37,838 bases of DNA from Prochlorococcus sp. AG-402-C22 (lineage in GTDB: Bacteria > Cyanobacteriota > Cyanobacteriia > PCC-6307 > Cyanobiaceae): NCBI GenBank assembly GCA_003279535.1, contig QCHO01000011.1, positions 1 to 37,838 of the forward strand. Reading direction: 5' to 3'. Shown here in pieces: positions 7,977-16,911 of the stretch. The stretch's first letter is position 1, and the number at the start of each line of letters is the position of its first letter. The translations under genes and the position numbers were made by a program. Below the pieces are notes generated by a model, which searched no databases, was not told the DNA's origin, and worked only from the letters and a program-made list of their open reading frames with translations.

Positions 7977-8549
7977 TTAATTTGTTTTAATCTTTTCTAA
8001 GGGTGAATTTGTAAAAAAATCTAATAATTCTGAAATTGATTCTACTTTATTCATAACTTTGCTCAAAGCATTGACATCTAAAATAACAGTTTTAGTTGGA
8101 TATCCTTCAAAAAATTTTATCAGATCTATTTTTCCATTTCCTATCTTAATACCTTGAACTACACTTGCTCTAAGGGCTAACATTCCGGTTCTTTTATCAT
8201 CTGCTTTGGGAGGATGAATAATAGATGAAAGTCTTGTTAGAAAAATATTACCTATTTCTGAATATACTAATTTGCTTGCAATTGTAATAGGGATTTCAAA
8301 TTTTTTATTTAATACTGATCTAATTTCCTTATCAGGAGAACCTGTTGCTCTTAAAATTTTTTTTAATTTTTTTGTTGAATTACCTTCTTCAGCAAATGTT
8401 TTTAATGAACTTACTTTAATGGTTCTAGAAAATAGGCTGTAAATAATTTTAATTTCTTCAGCAGCTTCAACTTTTGAAATATTAAAAAGTAATTGAGAAC
8501 TAATAAATATAAAAATTATTTTAACTATTAATAATTTACTTAACTTCAT
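7977..8549 (-). CDS. Exported DUF1400 domain protein without hydrolase domain
   Basis: A 190-residue protein. The ATG at 8549 is preferred because it lies one base after the TGA of the upstream kinase gene and begins a typical signal peptide: KLSK, a hydrophobic stretch LLIVKIIFIFISSQLLF, then a probable cleavage after VEA. An upstream in-frame start at 8573 would overlap the kinase gene and is less likely. The mature part begins AEEIKIIYSLFSRTIKVSSL and continues with LKTFAEEGNST and ITIASKLVYSEIGNIFLTRL, the pattern of cyanobacterial DUF1400. In many cyanobacteria that domain precedes an alpha/beta-hydrolase; here the protein ends after DUF1400, with no Ser-His-Asp hydrolase core. Probably periplasmic or lumenal. 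Function unknown. Confidence 0.85.
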   Translation of the reverse strand: MKLSKLLIVKIIFIFISSQLLFNISKVEAAEEIKIIYSLFSRTIKVSSLKTFAEEGNSTKKLKKILRATGSPDKEIRSVLNKKFEIPITIASKLVYSEIGNIFLTRLSSIIHPPKADDKRTGMLALRASVVQGIKIGNGKIDLIKFFEGYPTKTVILDVNALSKVMNKVESISELLDFFTNSPLEKIKTN

Positions 8550-8550
8550 A

Positions 8551-10407
8551 TCAAATATTTGCACCAGCTGCAATTTTTACAAGTCTAACAACTCCTTTTT
8601 CTGTTACCTTTTTTGCAATTTTTATACCCATTTCTTTTGTATAAGGTTCATTTATAAGTCGAGGAACTCTCTTTATAAAAATATCAATTGAGTAGCCAGG
8701 AACTTTTTGTACAATTTCTAAAAAGTTTCGTAATGGCTCTATTTGTATTATAAGGTCATTTAAATTGTTGGTTTCATCAGTTGTATTTAATTTGATCATG
8801 CTTGGAAGGTAGTTATTTAAATTTTTTAATATTTTTAGACTAAATAAATCTATTTGGTTTGTTAATCCTTCAATTATTTCATCTCTAAGAAATCCTCCTT
8901 TTGAAGAAAAGAGAAGATTGATAACTTCGTCCAAAAGTTTTTCTAAATCAAGATTTGTTTGTCTTGCAGCGTTAGATAATAAATCTTCTAAGCGGTCCCA
9001 TTTAAATTTTTTATTATCAAAAAGCATTTCTTTCAAGCTTTTTCTTAATTGTGGATCAGGATCTTCCATCAACCTTCTTGCAAAATATGGATAAGCTGCA
9101 CCTAGTATTTTAAAGTTTGGGTCTACGCTTAAAGCAATTCCTTCTAACGTAAGCAATGACCTAATTATTAGCGCGTAATATGGAGGCAATCTGAATGGGA
9201 ATTTATACATCACACCAGACATATCGTCTGTAACGCTTTTGAAATCCATTTTTGAAACTCCTTGTTCAACTGCGTTAATGAAAACATCTTGAAATGCTGG
9301 AACTATTGGCTCTAGATTTACTTCTTCTGATAAGAATCCTAATTTTACGAAATCTTGAGAAAGTTTATCGAAGTTTTTATTCACCAAATGTACAACTGCT
9401 TGTATTAAGCCAGACCTAGAGTCTCTGGAAACCTCGCTCATCATTCCAAAATCTAGATAACATAGCCTTCCATCTTTCAGAGCTAATAAATTTCCTGGAT
9501 GAGGGTCAGCATGAAAAAAACCATGTTCTAAAAGTTGTTCTAAACTGCATTGCACTCCTATCTCAATCATTTTGTCTGGATCGATACCTAATTTTTTAAC
9601 ATCTTCTAAATTGGTTAATTTTGTACCATCGATCCATTCCATAGTTAAAACTCTTCTTGAAGTTATTTCTTTATATATTTTTGGTACAGCAATCATTTGG
9701 TTATGTTTATGCATATTTCTAAACTTTTCAGCATTTTCAGCTTCATTTAAATAATCCATTTCTTCAAAAACTCTTTTTCCTAATTCATCAATTAATGCAA
9801 CGAGATCGCTTCGTATCAATCCAATATTATTTTTGAGCCAATAAGCAATATTTCTTACTATGTAAAGATCTAAAGTAATTTGTTCTCTTAAGCCTGGTCG
9901 TTGGACTTTAACTGCTACAACCTCCCCATTTTTTAGTTTGGCTTTATGCACTTGTCCTAAAGAAGCTGCAGAAATAGGCTGTTTATCAATTTCTAAAAAA
10001 ATTTCATTTATTCTGGATCCTAAATCTTCTTCTATTAATTCCATAGCTTTATCTCCGCCAAAGCCTGGAAGTTGATCTTGTAATTCAGATAATTCTTCAA
10101 GAAGAATCCTTGGAATGATATCTGGTCTAGTGGATAAAGCTTGACCTGCTTTAACAAATGCTGGCCCAAGCTCTACTAATAAATTTGTTAATTCCTTTGC
10201 CCTAAATCTCACTTTCGCTTCATTCTTCAATCTTCCAGTTAATTTATCCCAACACACAGAAAATATATAGGCAAAAATAGGTATAAGTGTTTGCCAAAGT
10301 CTTTTTAAAAGTCTTTTTGGGTTTTTTTTGTAAATTTTTGATATCGTATCTGGATCATATTCCAACAGACCAGATACCTCAATAAAATCAGTAAAATCTT
10401 CTTTCAT
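8551..10407 (-). CDS. ABC1/UbiB-family (AarF-like) atypical kinase
   Basis: Member of the ABC1/ADCK/UbiB family, linked in other organisms to prenylquinone metabolism; cyanobacteria and plastids carry several copies. The 618 residues show the family's KxGQ motif as VKAGQ at 86-89, the nucleotide-binding lysine K167 in VVAVKVQRPG, the catalytic loop ADPHPGN at ~300-306, and the metal-binding DFG at 319-321. The C-terminal ~200 residues are poorly conserved, with helical segments. It leads the leftward group with DUF1400 and thrC, and diverges from recN across 68 bp (10408-10475) that must hold both promoters. A specific substrate cannot be assigned; a role in plastoquinone or tocopherol homeostasis is inference. 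Confidence 0.92.
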   Translation of the reverse strand: MKEDFTDFIEVSGLLEYDPDTISKIYKKNPKRLLKRLWQTLIPIFAYIFSVCWDKLTGRLKNEAKVRFRAKELTNLLVELGPAFVKAGQALSTRPDIIPRILLEELSELQDQLPGFGGDKAMELIEEDLGSRINEIFLEIDKQPISAASLGQVHKAKLKNGEVVAVKVQRPGLREQITLDLYIVRNIAYWLKNNIGLIRSDLVALIDELGKRVFEEMDYLNEAENAEKFRNMHKHNQMIAVPKIYKEITSRRVLTMEWIDGTKLTNLEDVKKLGIDPDKMIEIGVQCSLEQLLEHGFFHADPHPGNLLALKDGRLCYLDFGMMSEVSRDSRSGLIQAVVHLVNKNFDKLSQDFVKLGFLSEEVNLEPIVPAFQDVFINAVEQGVSKMDFKSVTDDMSGVMYKFPFRLPPYYALIIRSLLTLEGIALSVDPNFKILGAAYPYFARRLMEDPDPQLRKSLKEMLFDNKKFKWDRLEDLLSNAARQTNLDLEKLLDEVINLLFSSKGGFLRDEIIEGLTNQIDLFSLKILKNLNNYLPSMIKLNTTDETNNLNDLIIQIEPLRNFLEIVQKVPGYSIDIFIKRVPRLINEPYTKEMGIKIAKKVTEKGVVRLVKIAAGANI

Positions 10408-10475
10408 AACTTTATATATTTAAAACCTTTATTTTTCTAAAAAAGAAGTTAATTTTTTTATAAGGAAGGTTTATC

Positions 10476-12155
10476 ATGCTAATACAATTAAAGATAGAAA
10501 ATATCGCCCTAATAGAAATTATAGAAATTAATTTCGAAAAAGGTTTGAACATCATTACTGGAGATTCAGGTTCAGGAAAATCTTTGATTTTAGATTCCCT
10601 AAATGTTTTATTTGGTGGAACTAATATACCTTTAAAGCACTTAATACGTCCAGGAAAAGATAATTGTGCTATTGAGGCAAAATTTTCTTCCTCTTTTCAA
10701 ATTAATAACTGGTTAATCAGTAATGGTTTTAAAAGTAGTTCTTCAGAACTAAATATCAGAAGAATATCCTACAGAAAAAATAATAAAGTTTTATCTAAAT
10801 ATAGCCTGAACAATTTATCAATTAATAAAAAATCTTTAGAAGAACTTGGACGATTATTAATAGATTTTGCAGGTCAATCTGATACTTTTATATTTGATTC
10901 CCAAGATCAGAGAAGATTAATTATTGATGATTTATGTTCGCAAGAATTTAGAGATAATAGTGCAAAGATTAAAAATATATGGGGGGAAAGTCAGGTTTTA
11001 AAAGGATTAATTACTGAAAAAATAGAATCCTCAAGGAAGCAAGAAGAATACAACTTATTAATCAAACAAATGTTGAAGAGTTTAGAGGAAGCTAACCTAG
11101 ATTCCAGTGAGGAAATCTTAGAATTGGAGTTATTGGAAAATAAACTTGTAAATAATCTCGAAATTAATAATTCAATTCAATCAGCTTTAGATAACTTAAA
11201 TAATTTTAGTCATGATGAACCATCTGTTGCGTCTTTGATAAATCAATCCATAAAAAATTTAAATAAAACAGCAAATTTTGATTTAAAAATTCAAAAGTTT
11301 AGAGAAAATTTACTAGATATCCAAACTTATGTTGAAGATTTAATTTTTGCTTTAAGCTCATATATACAAGATATTGATAATAATGAATCAAATCTTGCAG
11401 AAATACAAAAAAGAATATTTTCTTTAAAAAACTTGGAAAGAAATTTTTCATTGGATTTACCTCAACTTATTGAAAAGCGAGATCAGTTAAGGACATATTT
11501 TCTAAAAAACGATCAAGATAATGAAATTCGTAATATGGAAAATCAATTCAAAAAATTACAAAGTAATTTAAATTCTTTATTTCTTACTAAGTCTATTGAA
11601 AGAAAAAAAATTGCTAAACAGTTACAAGATTCAGTAATGTCCATTTTAAGGGATTTAGGATTAGATAATGCAAATTTTTCAATTCAATTTTCCGAATGTA
11701 AGCCTTCTGGTGATGGTATTGATAATGTGCAATTTTTATTTTCTGCTAATCCTGATCAGAGGCTAGCTCCTTTATCAAGTGTTATTTCTGGTGGAGAAAT
11801 GTCAAGATTCTTATTGGCCATTAAATCTAGTATTTCTAAAAAACCTAATACTTTTTTTTTAGATGAAATTGATAATGGTTTAAGTGGTAAATCTTTATTT
11901 GCTTTGGTTGAACTAATTAAAGAAATATCCAAAGATCAACAGGTTTTATGTATTACACATCAGCCTTTTTTAGCTGCTGGAGGATATGCTCACTTTAAGG
12001 TGTATAAAGATGTAAGAGATGGAATAACTTATACTTCCATATCAAAATTATCAACAAAAAAAGAAAGAAAAAATGAATTAATAGAACTGATTGGGGGAGG
12101 TTCTAGCGAGGCAAATGATTACGCTTCTAGACTACTTGACCGAGCAGCTGCATAA
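10476..12155 (+). CDS. recN: DNA repair protein RecN
   Basis: SMC-like ATPase that helps tether or process broken DNA ends during recombinational repair. The 559 residues begin LIQLKIENIALIEIIEINF with Walker A GDSGSGKS near residue 30, a slight variant of the usual GETGAGKS. The central part (~150-380) is Lys/Glu/Asn/Leu-rich and predicted coiled coil. The C-terminal head has the signature VISGGEMSRFLLAIK and Walker B TFFLDEIDNGLSG, followed by VLCITHQPFLAA. A clear Shine-Dalgarno AAGGAAGG lies six bases before the ATG, supporting this start. uvrA follows 52 bp downstream on the same strand, giving a two-gene repair segment. No LexA-type box was recognised upstream. Confidence 0.95.
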   Translation: MLIQLKIENIALIEIIEINFEKGLNIITGDSGSGKSLILDSLNVLFGGTNIPLKHLIRPGKDNCAIEAKFSSSFQINNWLISNGFKSSSSELNIRRISYRKNNKVLSKYSLNNLSINKKSLEELGRLLIDFAGQSDTFIFDSQDQRRLIIDDLCSQEFRDNSAKIKNIWGESQVLKGLITEKIESSRKQEEYNLLIKQMLKSLEEANLDSSEEILELELLENKLVNNLEINNSIQSALDNLNNFSHDEPSVASLINQSIKNLNKTANFDLKIQKFRENLLDIQTYVEDLIFALSSYIQDIDNNESNLAEIQKRIFSLKNLERNFSLDLPQLIEKRDQLRTYFLKNDQDNEIRNMENQFKKLQSNLNSLFLTKSIERKKIAKQLQDSVMSILRDLGLDNANFSIQFSECKPSGDGIDNVQFLFSANPDQRLAPLSSVISGGEMSRFLLAIKSSISKKPNTFFLDEIDNGLSGKSLFALVELIKEISKDQQVLCITHQPFLAAGGYAHFKVYKDVRDGITYTSISKLSTKKERKNELIELIGGGSSEANDYASRLLDRAAA

Positions 12156-12172
12156 AACAGAAAAAATTCCAC

Positions 12173-12178
12173 TATAAT
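12173..12178 (+). promoter_or_regulatory. Possible -10 element for uvrA
   Basis: TATAAT lies 29 bases before the uvrA ATG. No TTGACA-like hexamer occurs at 16-19 bp spacing, but the -35 is often weak in Prochlorococcus. Chance matches are common in this AT-rich DNA. Confidence 0.35.
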
Positions 12179-12207
12179 ATTCTTTTTAAACCATAGAAAG
12201 ATTAAAC

Positions 12208-15111
12208 ATGGTTAAAAAGATTAATAATAGTTTTGAAGAAGATAATTCAATTAATATTAGGGGAGCTCGTCAGCATAATTTAAAAAATATTGACCTTTCT
12301 CTGCCTAGGAACAAATTTATAGTTTTTACAGGTGTTAGTGGAAGCGGTAAAAGCTCTTTAGCTTTTGATACAATTTTTGCTGAAGGCCAAAGAAGATACG
12401 TTGAGAGTCTTTCGGCATATGCAAGGCAATTTTTGGGTCAAGTAGATAAACCAGATGTTGACAATATTGAGGGTTTATCACCAGCTATTTCAATTGATCA
12501 AAAATCTACAAGTCATAATCCACGATCAACAGTTGGAACCGTAACAGAAATACAAGATTATCTAAGATTGTTGTTTGGTCGTGCTGGTGAACCACATTGT
12601 CATCACTGTGGGATTCCAATTGCTCCCCAAACAATTGATGAAATGGTTGATCAAATTCTTCTGTTGCCAGAAGGAACAAGGTATCAATTGTTGGCTCCTG
12701 TTGTAAGAGGGAAGAAAGGAACACATTCAAAATTAATAAGTGGATTAGCTGCTGAGGGATTCGCTAGAGTAAGAATCAATGGAGAGGTAAGAGAACTTGC
12801 TGATAGTATTGAATTAGATAAAAATCAAATTCATAATATTGAGGTAGTAGTTGATAGATTAATCGCAAGAGAAGGAATACAAGAAAGATTAAATGATTCT
12901 CTACAGACTTGTCTTAAAAGAGGTGATGGTTTAGCAATAGTAGAAGTTGTTCCAAAAAAAGGAGAAAACTTACCTCCTAACTTAGAGAAAGAAAAACTTT
13001 ACTCAGAAAATTACGCATGTCCTGTACATGGTTCAATTGTCGATGAACTTTCTCCACGATTATTTTCCTTTAATAGCCCATATGGAGCTTGTCCAGACTG
13101 TCATGGAATTGGTTATTTAAAAAAATTTACTGCAGATAGAGTTATACCAGATAAAACATTACCTGTTTATGCTGCAATAGCCCCTTGGAGCGAAAAAGAT
13201 AATACTTATTACTTTTCTTTACTTTATTCTGTAGGACAAGCTTATGGTTTTGAATTAAAAACCCCTTGGAAAGATTTAAGTGACTTGCAAAAAAAAGTTC
13301 TACTTTTAGGATCAGATAAACCAATATTAATTCAAGCTGATAGTCGTTTTAAAACTTCTAGTGGTTTTGAAAGACATTTTGAAGGAATTTTACCAATATT
13401 AGAAAGGCAACTGAATGAAGCTAATGGAGAATCAGTTAAACAAAAATTAGAAAAGTACCAAGAGTTAGTTCCCTGTAAGACATGTTCTGGAAAAAGATTA
13501 AGACCCGAGGCGTTGGCAGTTAGACTTGGTCCCTACAATATTACTGATTTAACTTCTATAAGCGTCTCTGAAACCTTAATTCATATAGAGCGCATTATGG
13601 GATTAGGTAAGACTAAAAAGGAAAATATATCTTTATCAGAAAAACAAAAGCAGATAGGTGAATTGGTTTTAAAAGAGATTCGTTTACGTTTAAAGTTTTT
13701 AATTAATGTTGGTCTAGATTATTTAACTTTAGATAGACCAGCCATGACTTTGTCTGGTGGAGAAGCTCAGCGTATTAGATTGGCTACGCAAATAGGCGCA
13801 GGCCTTACTGGTGTTTTATATGTATTAGATGAACCGAGTATTGGTTTACATCAGAGAGATAATGACAGATTATTAGAAACATTAAAAAGCTTAAGAGACC
13901 TTGGTAACACTTTAGTTGTTGTTGAACATGATGAAGATACTATGAAATCCGCAGATTATTTAGTTGATATTGGTCCAGGTGCAGGTGTTTACGGTGGGGA
14001 AATTATTGCTCAGGGATCATATCAAGATGTCTTGAAATCAGAAAGGTCATTAACTGGGGCTTATCTTAGTGGTAGGAAGTCGATTCCTACTCCAAAAGAA
14101 CGTAGATCATCTGTTAAAAAGAGTTTAATTTTAAATAATTGTTCAAAAAATAATTTAAAGAATATATCTGTAGAATTTCCATTAGGAAGATTAGTCTCTG
14201 TAACTGGTGTTAGCGGGAGTGGGAAAAGTACCTTGATAAATGAATTGCTTCACCCTGCTTTGTGTCATTCTCTGGGATTAAAAGTTCCTTTTCCTCAAGG
14301 GGTAAAAGAGTTAAAGGGTATAAAGGCAATTGATAAAGTTATCGTTATTGATCAATCTCCAATAGGAAGAACACCAAGATCAAATCCTGCCACTTATACA
14401 GGTGCTTTTGATCCTATAAGGCAAATATTTACTGCCACTGTTGAAGCAAAAGCAAGGGGTTACCAGGCTGGTCAGTTTAGTTTTAATGTTAAGGGAGGAA
14501 GATGCGAAGCTTGTAAAGGCCAGGGAGTTAATGTCATAGAAATGAATTTTTTACCTGATGTTTATGTTCAATGTGAAGTATGCAAAGGAGCTCGCTTTAA
14601 TAGGGAAACTCTTCAAGTTAAATACAAAGGTTTTAATATATCTGACGTTTTAGAAATGACTGTTGAACAAGCTGCAGAAACTTTTTCTGCTATACCTCAA
14701 GCTGCTGATAGATTATCTACACTAGTAGATGTTGGCTTAGGATATGTCAAATTAGGCCAACCTGCCCCTACACTATCTGGAGGAGAGGCTCAAAGAGTTA
14801 AGTTAGCTACAGAATTATCAAAAAGGGCTACTGGAAAAACTTTATATTTGATTGATGAACCAACTACAGGTCTCAGTTTTTATGATGTTCATAAATTAAT
14901 GGATGTTATACAACGTTTGGTAGATAAAGGGAATTCTGTAGTTGTTATCGAACATAACTTAGATGTGATTAGATGCTCTGATTGGATCATTGATTTAGGA
15001 CCTGATGGAGGAGATAAAGGCGGCCAAATTATCGCAGAAGGAATTCCTGAGGATGTAGCCAAACATCCTTCAAGCCATACAGCAAAATATCTTAAAAAAG
15101 TTCTCAAATAA
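12208..15111 (+). CDS. uvrA: Excinuclease ABC subunit A
   Basis: Damage-recognition ATPase of nucleotide excision repair; loads UvrB at lesions. The 967 residues have the duplicated ABC layout of UvrA. Walker A motifs GVSGSGKS occur at residues ~42 and ~667, and two signatures TLSGGEAQR are followed by VLDEPSIGLHQRDN and LIDEPTTGLSFYDV. Zinc-finger cysteines appear at ~271-298 (CPVHG...CPDCHG) and ~766-792 (CEACKGQG...CEVCKG), the latter being the damage-sensing finger. A further CHHC at ~131 is an insertion-domain feature. It lies directly downstream of recN. Full length with all motifs intact; light-exposed surface cyanobacteria need it for UV damage. Confidence 0.98.
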   Translation: MVKKINNSFEEDNSINIRGARQHNLKNIDLSLPRNKFIVFTGVSGSGKSSLAFDTIFAEGQRRYVESLSAYARQFLGQVDKPDVDNIEGLSPAISIDQKSTSHNPRSTVGTVTEIQDYLRLLFGRAGEPHCHHCGIPIAPQTIDEMVDQILLLPEGTRYQLLAPVVRGKKGTHSKLISGLAAEGFARVRINGEVRELADSIELDKNQIHNIEVVVDRLIAREGIQERLNDSLQTCLKRGDGLAIVEVVPKKGENLPPNLEKEKLYSENYACPVHGSIVDELSPRLFSFNSPYGACPDCHGIGYLKKFTADRVIPDKTLPVYAAIAPWSEKDNTYYFSLLYSVGQAYGFELKTPWKDLSDLQKKVLLLGSDKPILIQADSRFKTSSGFERHFEGILPILERQLNEANGESVKQKLEKYQELVPCKTCSGKRLRPEALAVRLGPYNITDLTSISVSETLIHIERIMGLGKTKKENISLSEKQKQIGELVLKEIRLRLKFLINVGLDYLTLDRPAMTLSGGEAQRIRLATQIGAGLTGVLYVLDEPSIGLHQRDNDRLLETLKSLRDLGNTLVVVEHDEDTMKSADYLVDIGPGAGVYGGEIIAQGSYQDVLKSERSLTGAYLSGRKSIPTPKERRSSVKKSLILNNCSKNNLKNISVEFPLGRLVSVTGVSGSGKSTLINELLHPALCHSLGLKVPFPQGVKELKGIKAIDKVIVIDQSPIGRTPRSNPATYTGAFDPIRQIFTATVEAKARGYQAGQFSFNVKGGRCEACKGQGVNVIEMNFLPDVYVQCEVCKGARFNRETLQVKYKGFNISDVLEMTVEQAAETFSAIPQAADRLSTLVDVGLGYVKLGQPAPTLSGGEAQRVKLATELSKRATGKTLYLIDEPTTGLSFYDVHKLMDVIQRLVDKGNSVVVIEHNLDVIRCSDWIIDLGPDGGDKGGQIIAEGIPEDVAKHPSSHTAKYLKKVLK

Positions 15112-15137
15112 GAAATCTTTGTTGTATTTCTTTTTAT
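15110..15137 (+). terminator. Weak hairpin after uvrA
   Basis: AAGAAAT (15110-15116) pairs with ATTTCTT (15126-15132) across a 9-base loop and is followed by TTTAT. The stem has a single G-C pair, so it is a weak intrinsic terminator candidate. Confidence 0.25.
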
Positions 15138-15312
15138 TTGCAATTATCTGAGCAAAACGAAATTCATCTTTAGAGAGGTATAACTTTAGTCCTCATAAGC
15201 TCTTTAAAAAATTTTTGAGTTTAAAAAATTTAAAATCATAATGGTTTCTTAATATTTCCTTTGGAAATTCAGCTTATTTGTATTAAAGCGGTTGATCGGA
15301 GGTTTTGCTGTA

Positions 15313-16722
15313 ATGAGATTTAAATTTTTACATTTACATTTACATGGTCTTATACGTTCTAAAAATCTTGAATTAGGAAGAGATGCAGATACAGGAGGTC
15401 AAACTCAATATGTTTTAGAGTTAGTTAAAAGTTTGGCTAATACTTCAGAAGTTGACCAAGTAGATTTAGTCACTCGTTTAATCAACGACTCTAAAGTAGA
15501 TTATGACTATTCACAAGAAGAAGAATTTGTAGAACCTGGAGTTAGAATTTTAAGATTTAAATTTGGACCTAATAAATACTTAAGAAAGGAATTGCTTTGG
15601 CCTTATTTAGATCATTTAACTGAAAGTCTCATCAGTTATTATAAAAAAAATAAAAAGCCTCATTTTATTCATGCACATTATGCAGATGCTGGATATGTAG
15701 GTGTCAAACTAAGTAAATCTTTAAACGTTCCTCTTATTTTTACTGGTCATTCCTTAGGAAGAGAAAAACAGAGGAAATTGCTTGATACCGGTTTAAAAAC
15801 AAATCAAATAGAAAAGCTTTATTTTATAAGTAAAAGAATCGAGGCAGAAGAAAAAGCGTTACAGTCTGCAGATATTATTGTTACGAGCACTAAACAAGAG
15901 TCAGTTTATCAATATTCTCAATATTGTTCTTTTTTACCTCAAAAAGCAAAAGTCATTCCGCCTGGTGTCGATCATAATAAGTTTCACCATATTCATTCGA
16001 CAACAGAGACTGCTGAAATTGACAATATGATGAAACCTTTTCTTAAGGATTCTACTAAACCTCCATTATTGACTATTTCTAGAGCTGTTCGAAGAAAAAA
16101 TATTCCTTCTTTGATTGAGGCATACGGAAGATCTGAAAAATTAAAAAGAAAAACTAATTTAATTCTGATTTTAGGTTGTCGAGATAGTACTTCAAAACTT
16201 GATCCTCAACAAAAAGATGTATTCCATAATATTTTTGAAACGATTGATAAATATAATTTGTATGGAAAGGTAGCTTATCCAAAAAAGCATCTTCCAAGTC
16301 AAATTCCTGCTTTATATAGGTGGGCTGCTAGCAGAGGGGGTGTATTTGTAAATCCAGCCTTAACAGAGCCTTTTGGTTTAACCCTTCTTGAAGCTTCCTC
16401 ATGTGGATTGCCTATAATATCAACAAATGATGGAGGACCAAAAGAAATTCACTCAAAATGTGAAAATGGACTTCTAGTAGATGTTACTGATATTAATAAG
16501 TTGAAAGTTATTCTTGAAAAAGGAATTTCTAATAATAATCACTGGAAAATATGGAGTAGAAATGGAATTGAGGGTGTCAATAGGCACTTTAGTTGGAACA
16601 CTCATGTACGCAATTATTTGTCAATTCTGACAAAAGAGTTTTCAAGTTCAAATAATTATTCTTCATCTGATATTAAACAAAGTTGTTTAAAAGGGAGTTC
16701 TTCACTTATAAAACCCCATTGA
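15313..16722 (+). CDS. spsA: Sucrose-phosphate synthase, glucosyltransferase domain only
   Basis: Makes sucrose-6-phosphate from a nucleotide-glucose and fructose-6-phosphate; sucrose is a compatible solute in marine cyanobacteria. The ATG at 15313 is chosen because GGAGG (15298-15302) sits ten bases before it; the in-frame TTG at 15292 lies upstream of that Shine-Dalgarno. The 469 residues are a GT4/GT-B glycosyltransferase: LHLHLHGLIRS and the SPS mark RDADTGGQTQYV (D26TGGQ30) at the N-terminus, FTGHSLGREK, SRAVRRKNIPSLIEAYG, and the donor-binding EPFGLTLLEASSCGLP. The protein ends soon after the GT fold, so the HAD-type sucrose-phosphatase domain fused in some cyanobacterial SPS is absent; a separate phosphatase must be elsewhere. 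The last 67 bp overlap an antisense gene. The upstream gap 15112-15312 may carry a leader. Confidence 0.9.
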   Translation: MRFKFLHLHLHGLIRSKNLELGRDADTGGQTQYVLELVKSLANTSEVDQVDLVTRLINDSKVDYDYSQEEEFVEPGVRILRFKFGPNKYLRKELLWPYLDHLTESLISYYKKNKKPHFIHAHYADAGYVGVKLSKSLNVPLIFTGHSLGREKQRKLLDTGLKTNQIEKLYFISKRIEAEEKALQSADIIVTSTKQESVYQYSQYCSFLPQKAKVIPPGVDHNKFHHIHSTTETAEIDNMMKPFLKDSTKPPLLTISRAVRRKNIPSLIEAYGRSEKLKRKTNLILILGCRDSTSKLDPQQKDVFHNIFETIDKYNLYGKVAYPKKHLPSQIPALYRWAASRGGVFVNPALTEPFGLTLLEASSCGLPIISTNDGGPKEIHSKCENGLLVDVTDINKLKVILEKGISNNNHWKIWSRNGIEGVNRHFSWNTHVRNYLSILTKEFSSSNNYSSSDIKQSCLKGSSSLIKPH

Positions 16723-16901
16723 TCAAATATTTCAGGATCAGGGTGAAGAATTAGTTGATTATTGTGAGTTTTCTTTAGTTTGAAGCCTTTCTTAGATAGT
16801 TTTTTCATTAAGTTAGCAGTTTCTTCAAACCTTGATGCCATTGCATCAAGACTTGAGCAGTCACTCGTTAATCCATTATCTTTCCATGTAAAAAAACTCA
16901 T
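16656..16901 (-). CDS. Small conserved picocyanobacterial protein, antisense-overlapping spsA
   Basis: An 81-residue protein beginning MSFFTWKDNGLTSDCSSLDA and continuing with MASRFEETANLMKKLSKKGF and HPDPEIFDQWGFISEE. I recognise this pattern from marine picocyanobacterial proteins, but no function is known to me. It is soluble, mixed-charge, with no signal peptide or membrane segment. It follows mraY by 10 bp on the same strand, so it probably shares that transcript. Its 3' end lies inside the spsA 3' end (67 bp shared, opposite strands). The alternative, a chance frame antisense to spsA, is unlikely because 180 of its 246 bases lie outside spsA and the start is well placed after mraY. Confidence 0.75.
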   Translation of the reverse strand: MSFFTWKDNGLTSDCSSLDAMASRFEETANLMKKLSKKGFKLKKTHNNQLILHPDPEIFDQWGFISEELPFKQLCLISDEE

Positions 16902-16911
16902 AACAAATTTT

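Noticed and set aside
14889-15143. 84-codon minus-strand frame at the uvrA 3' end
   Set aside because: Mostly antisense to the conserved uvrA ATPase segment; no family resemblance.
15112-15312. Possible small RNA or leader between uvrA and spsA
   Set aside because: Only A/T-rich weak pairings; nothing resembling a known cyanobacterial small RNA could be recognised.
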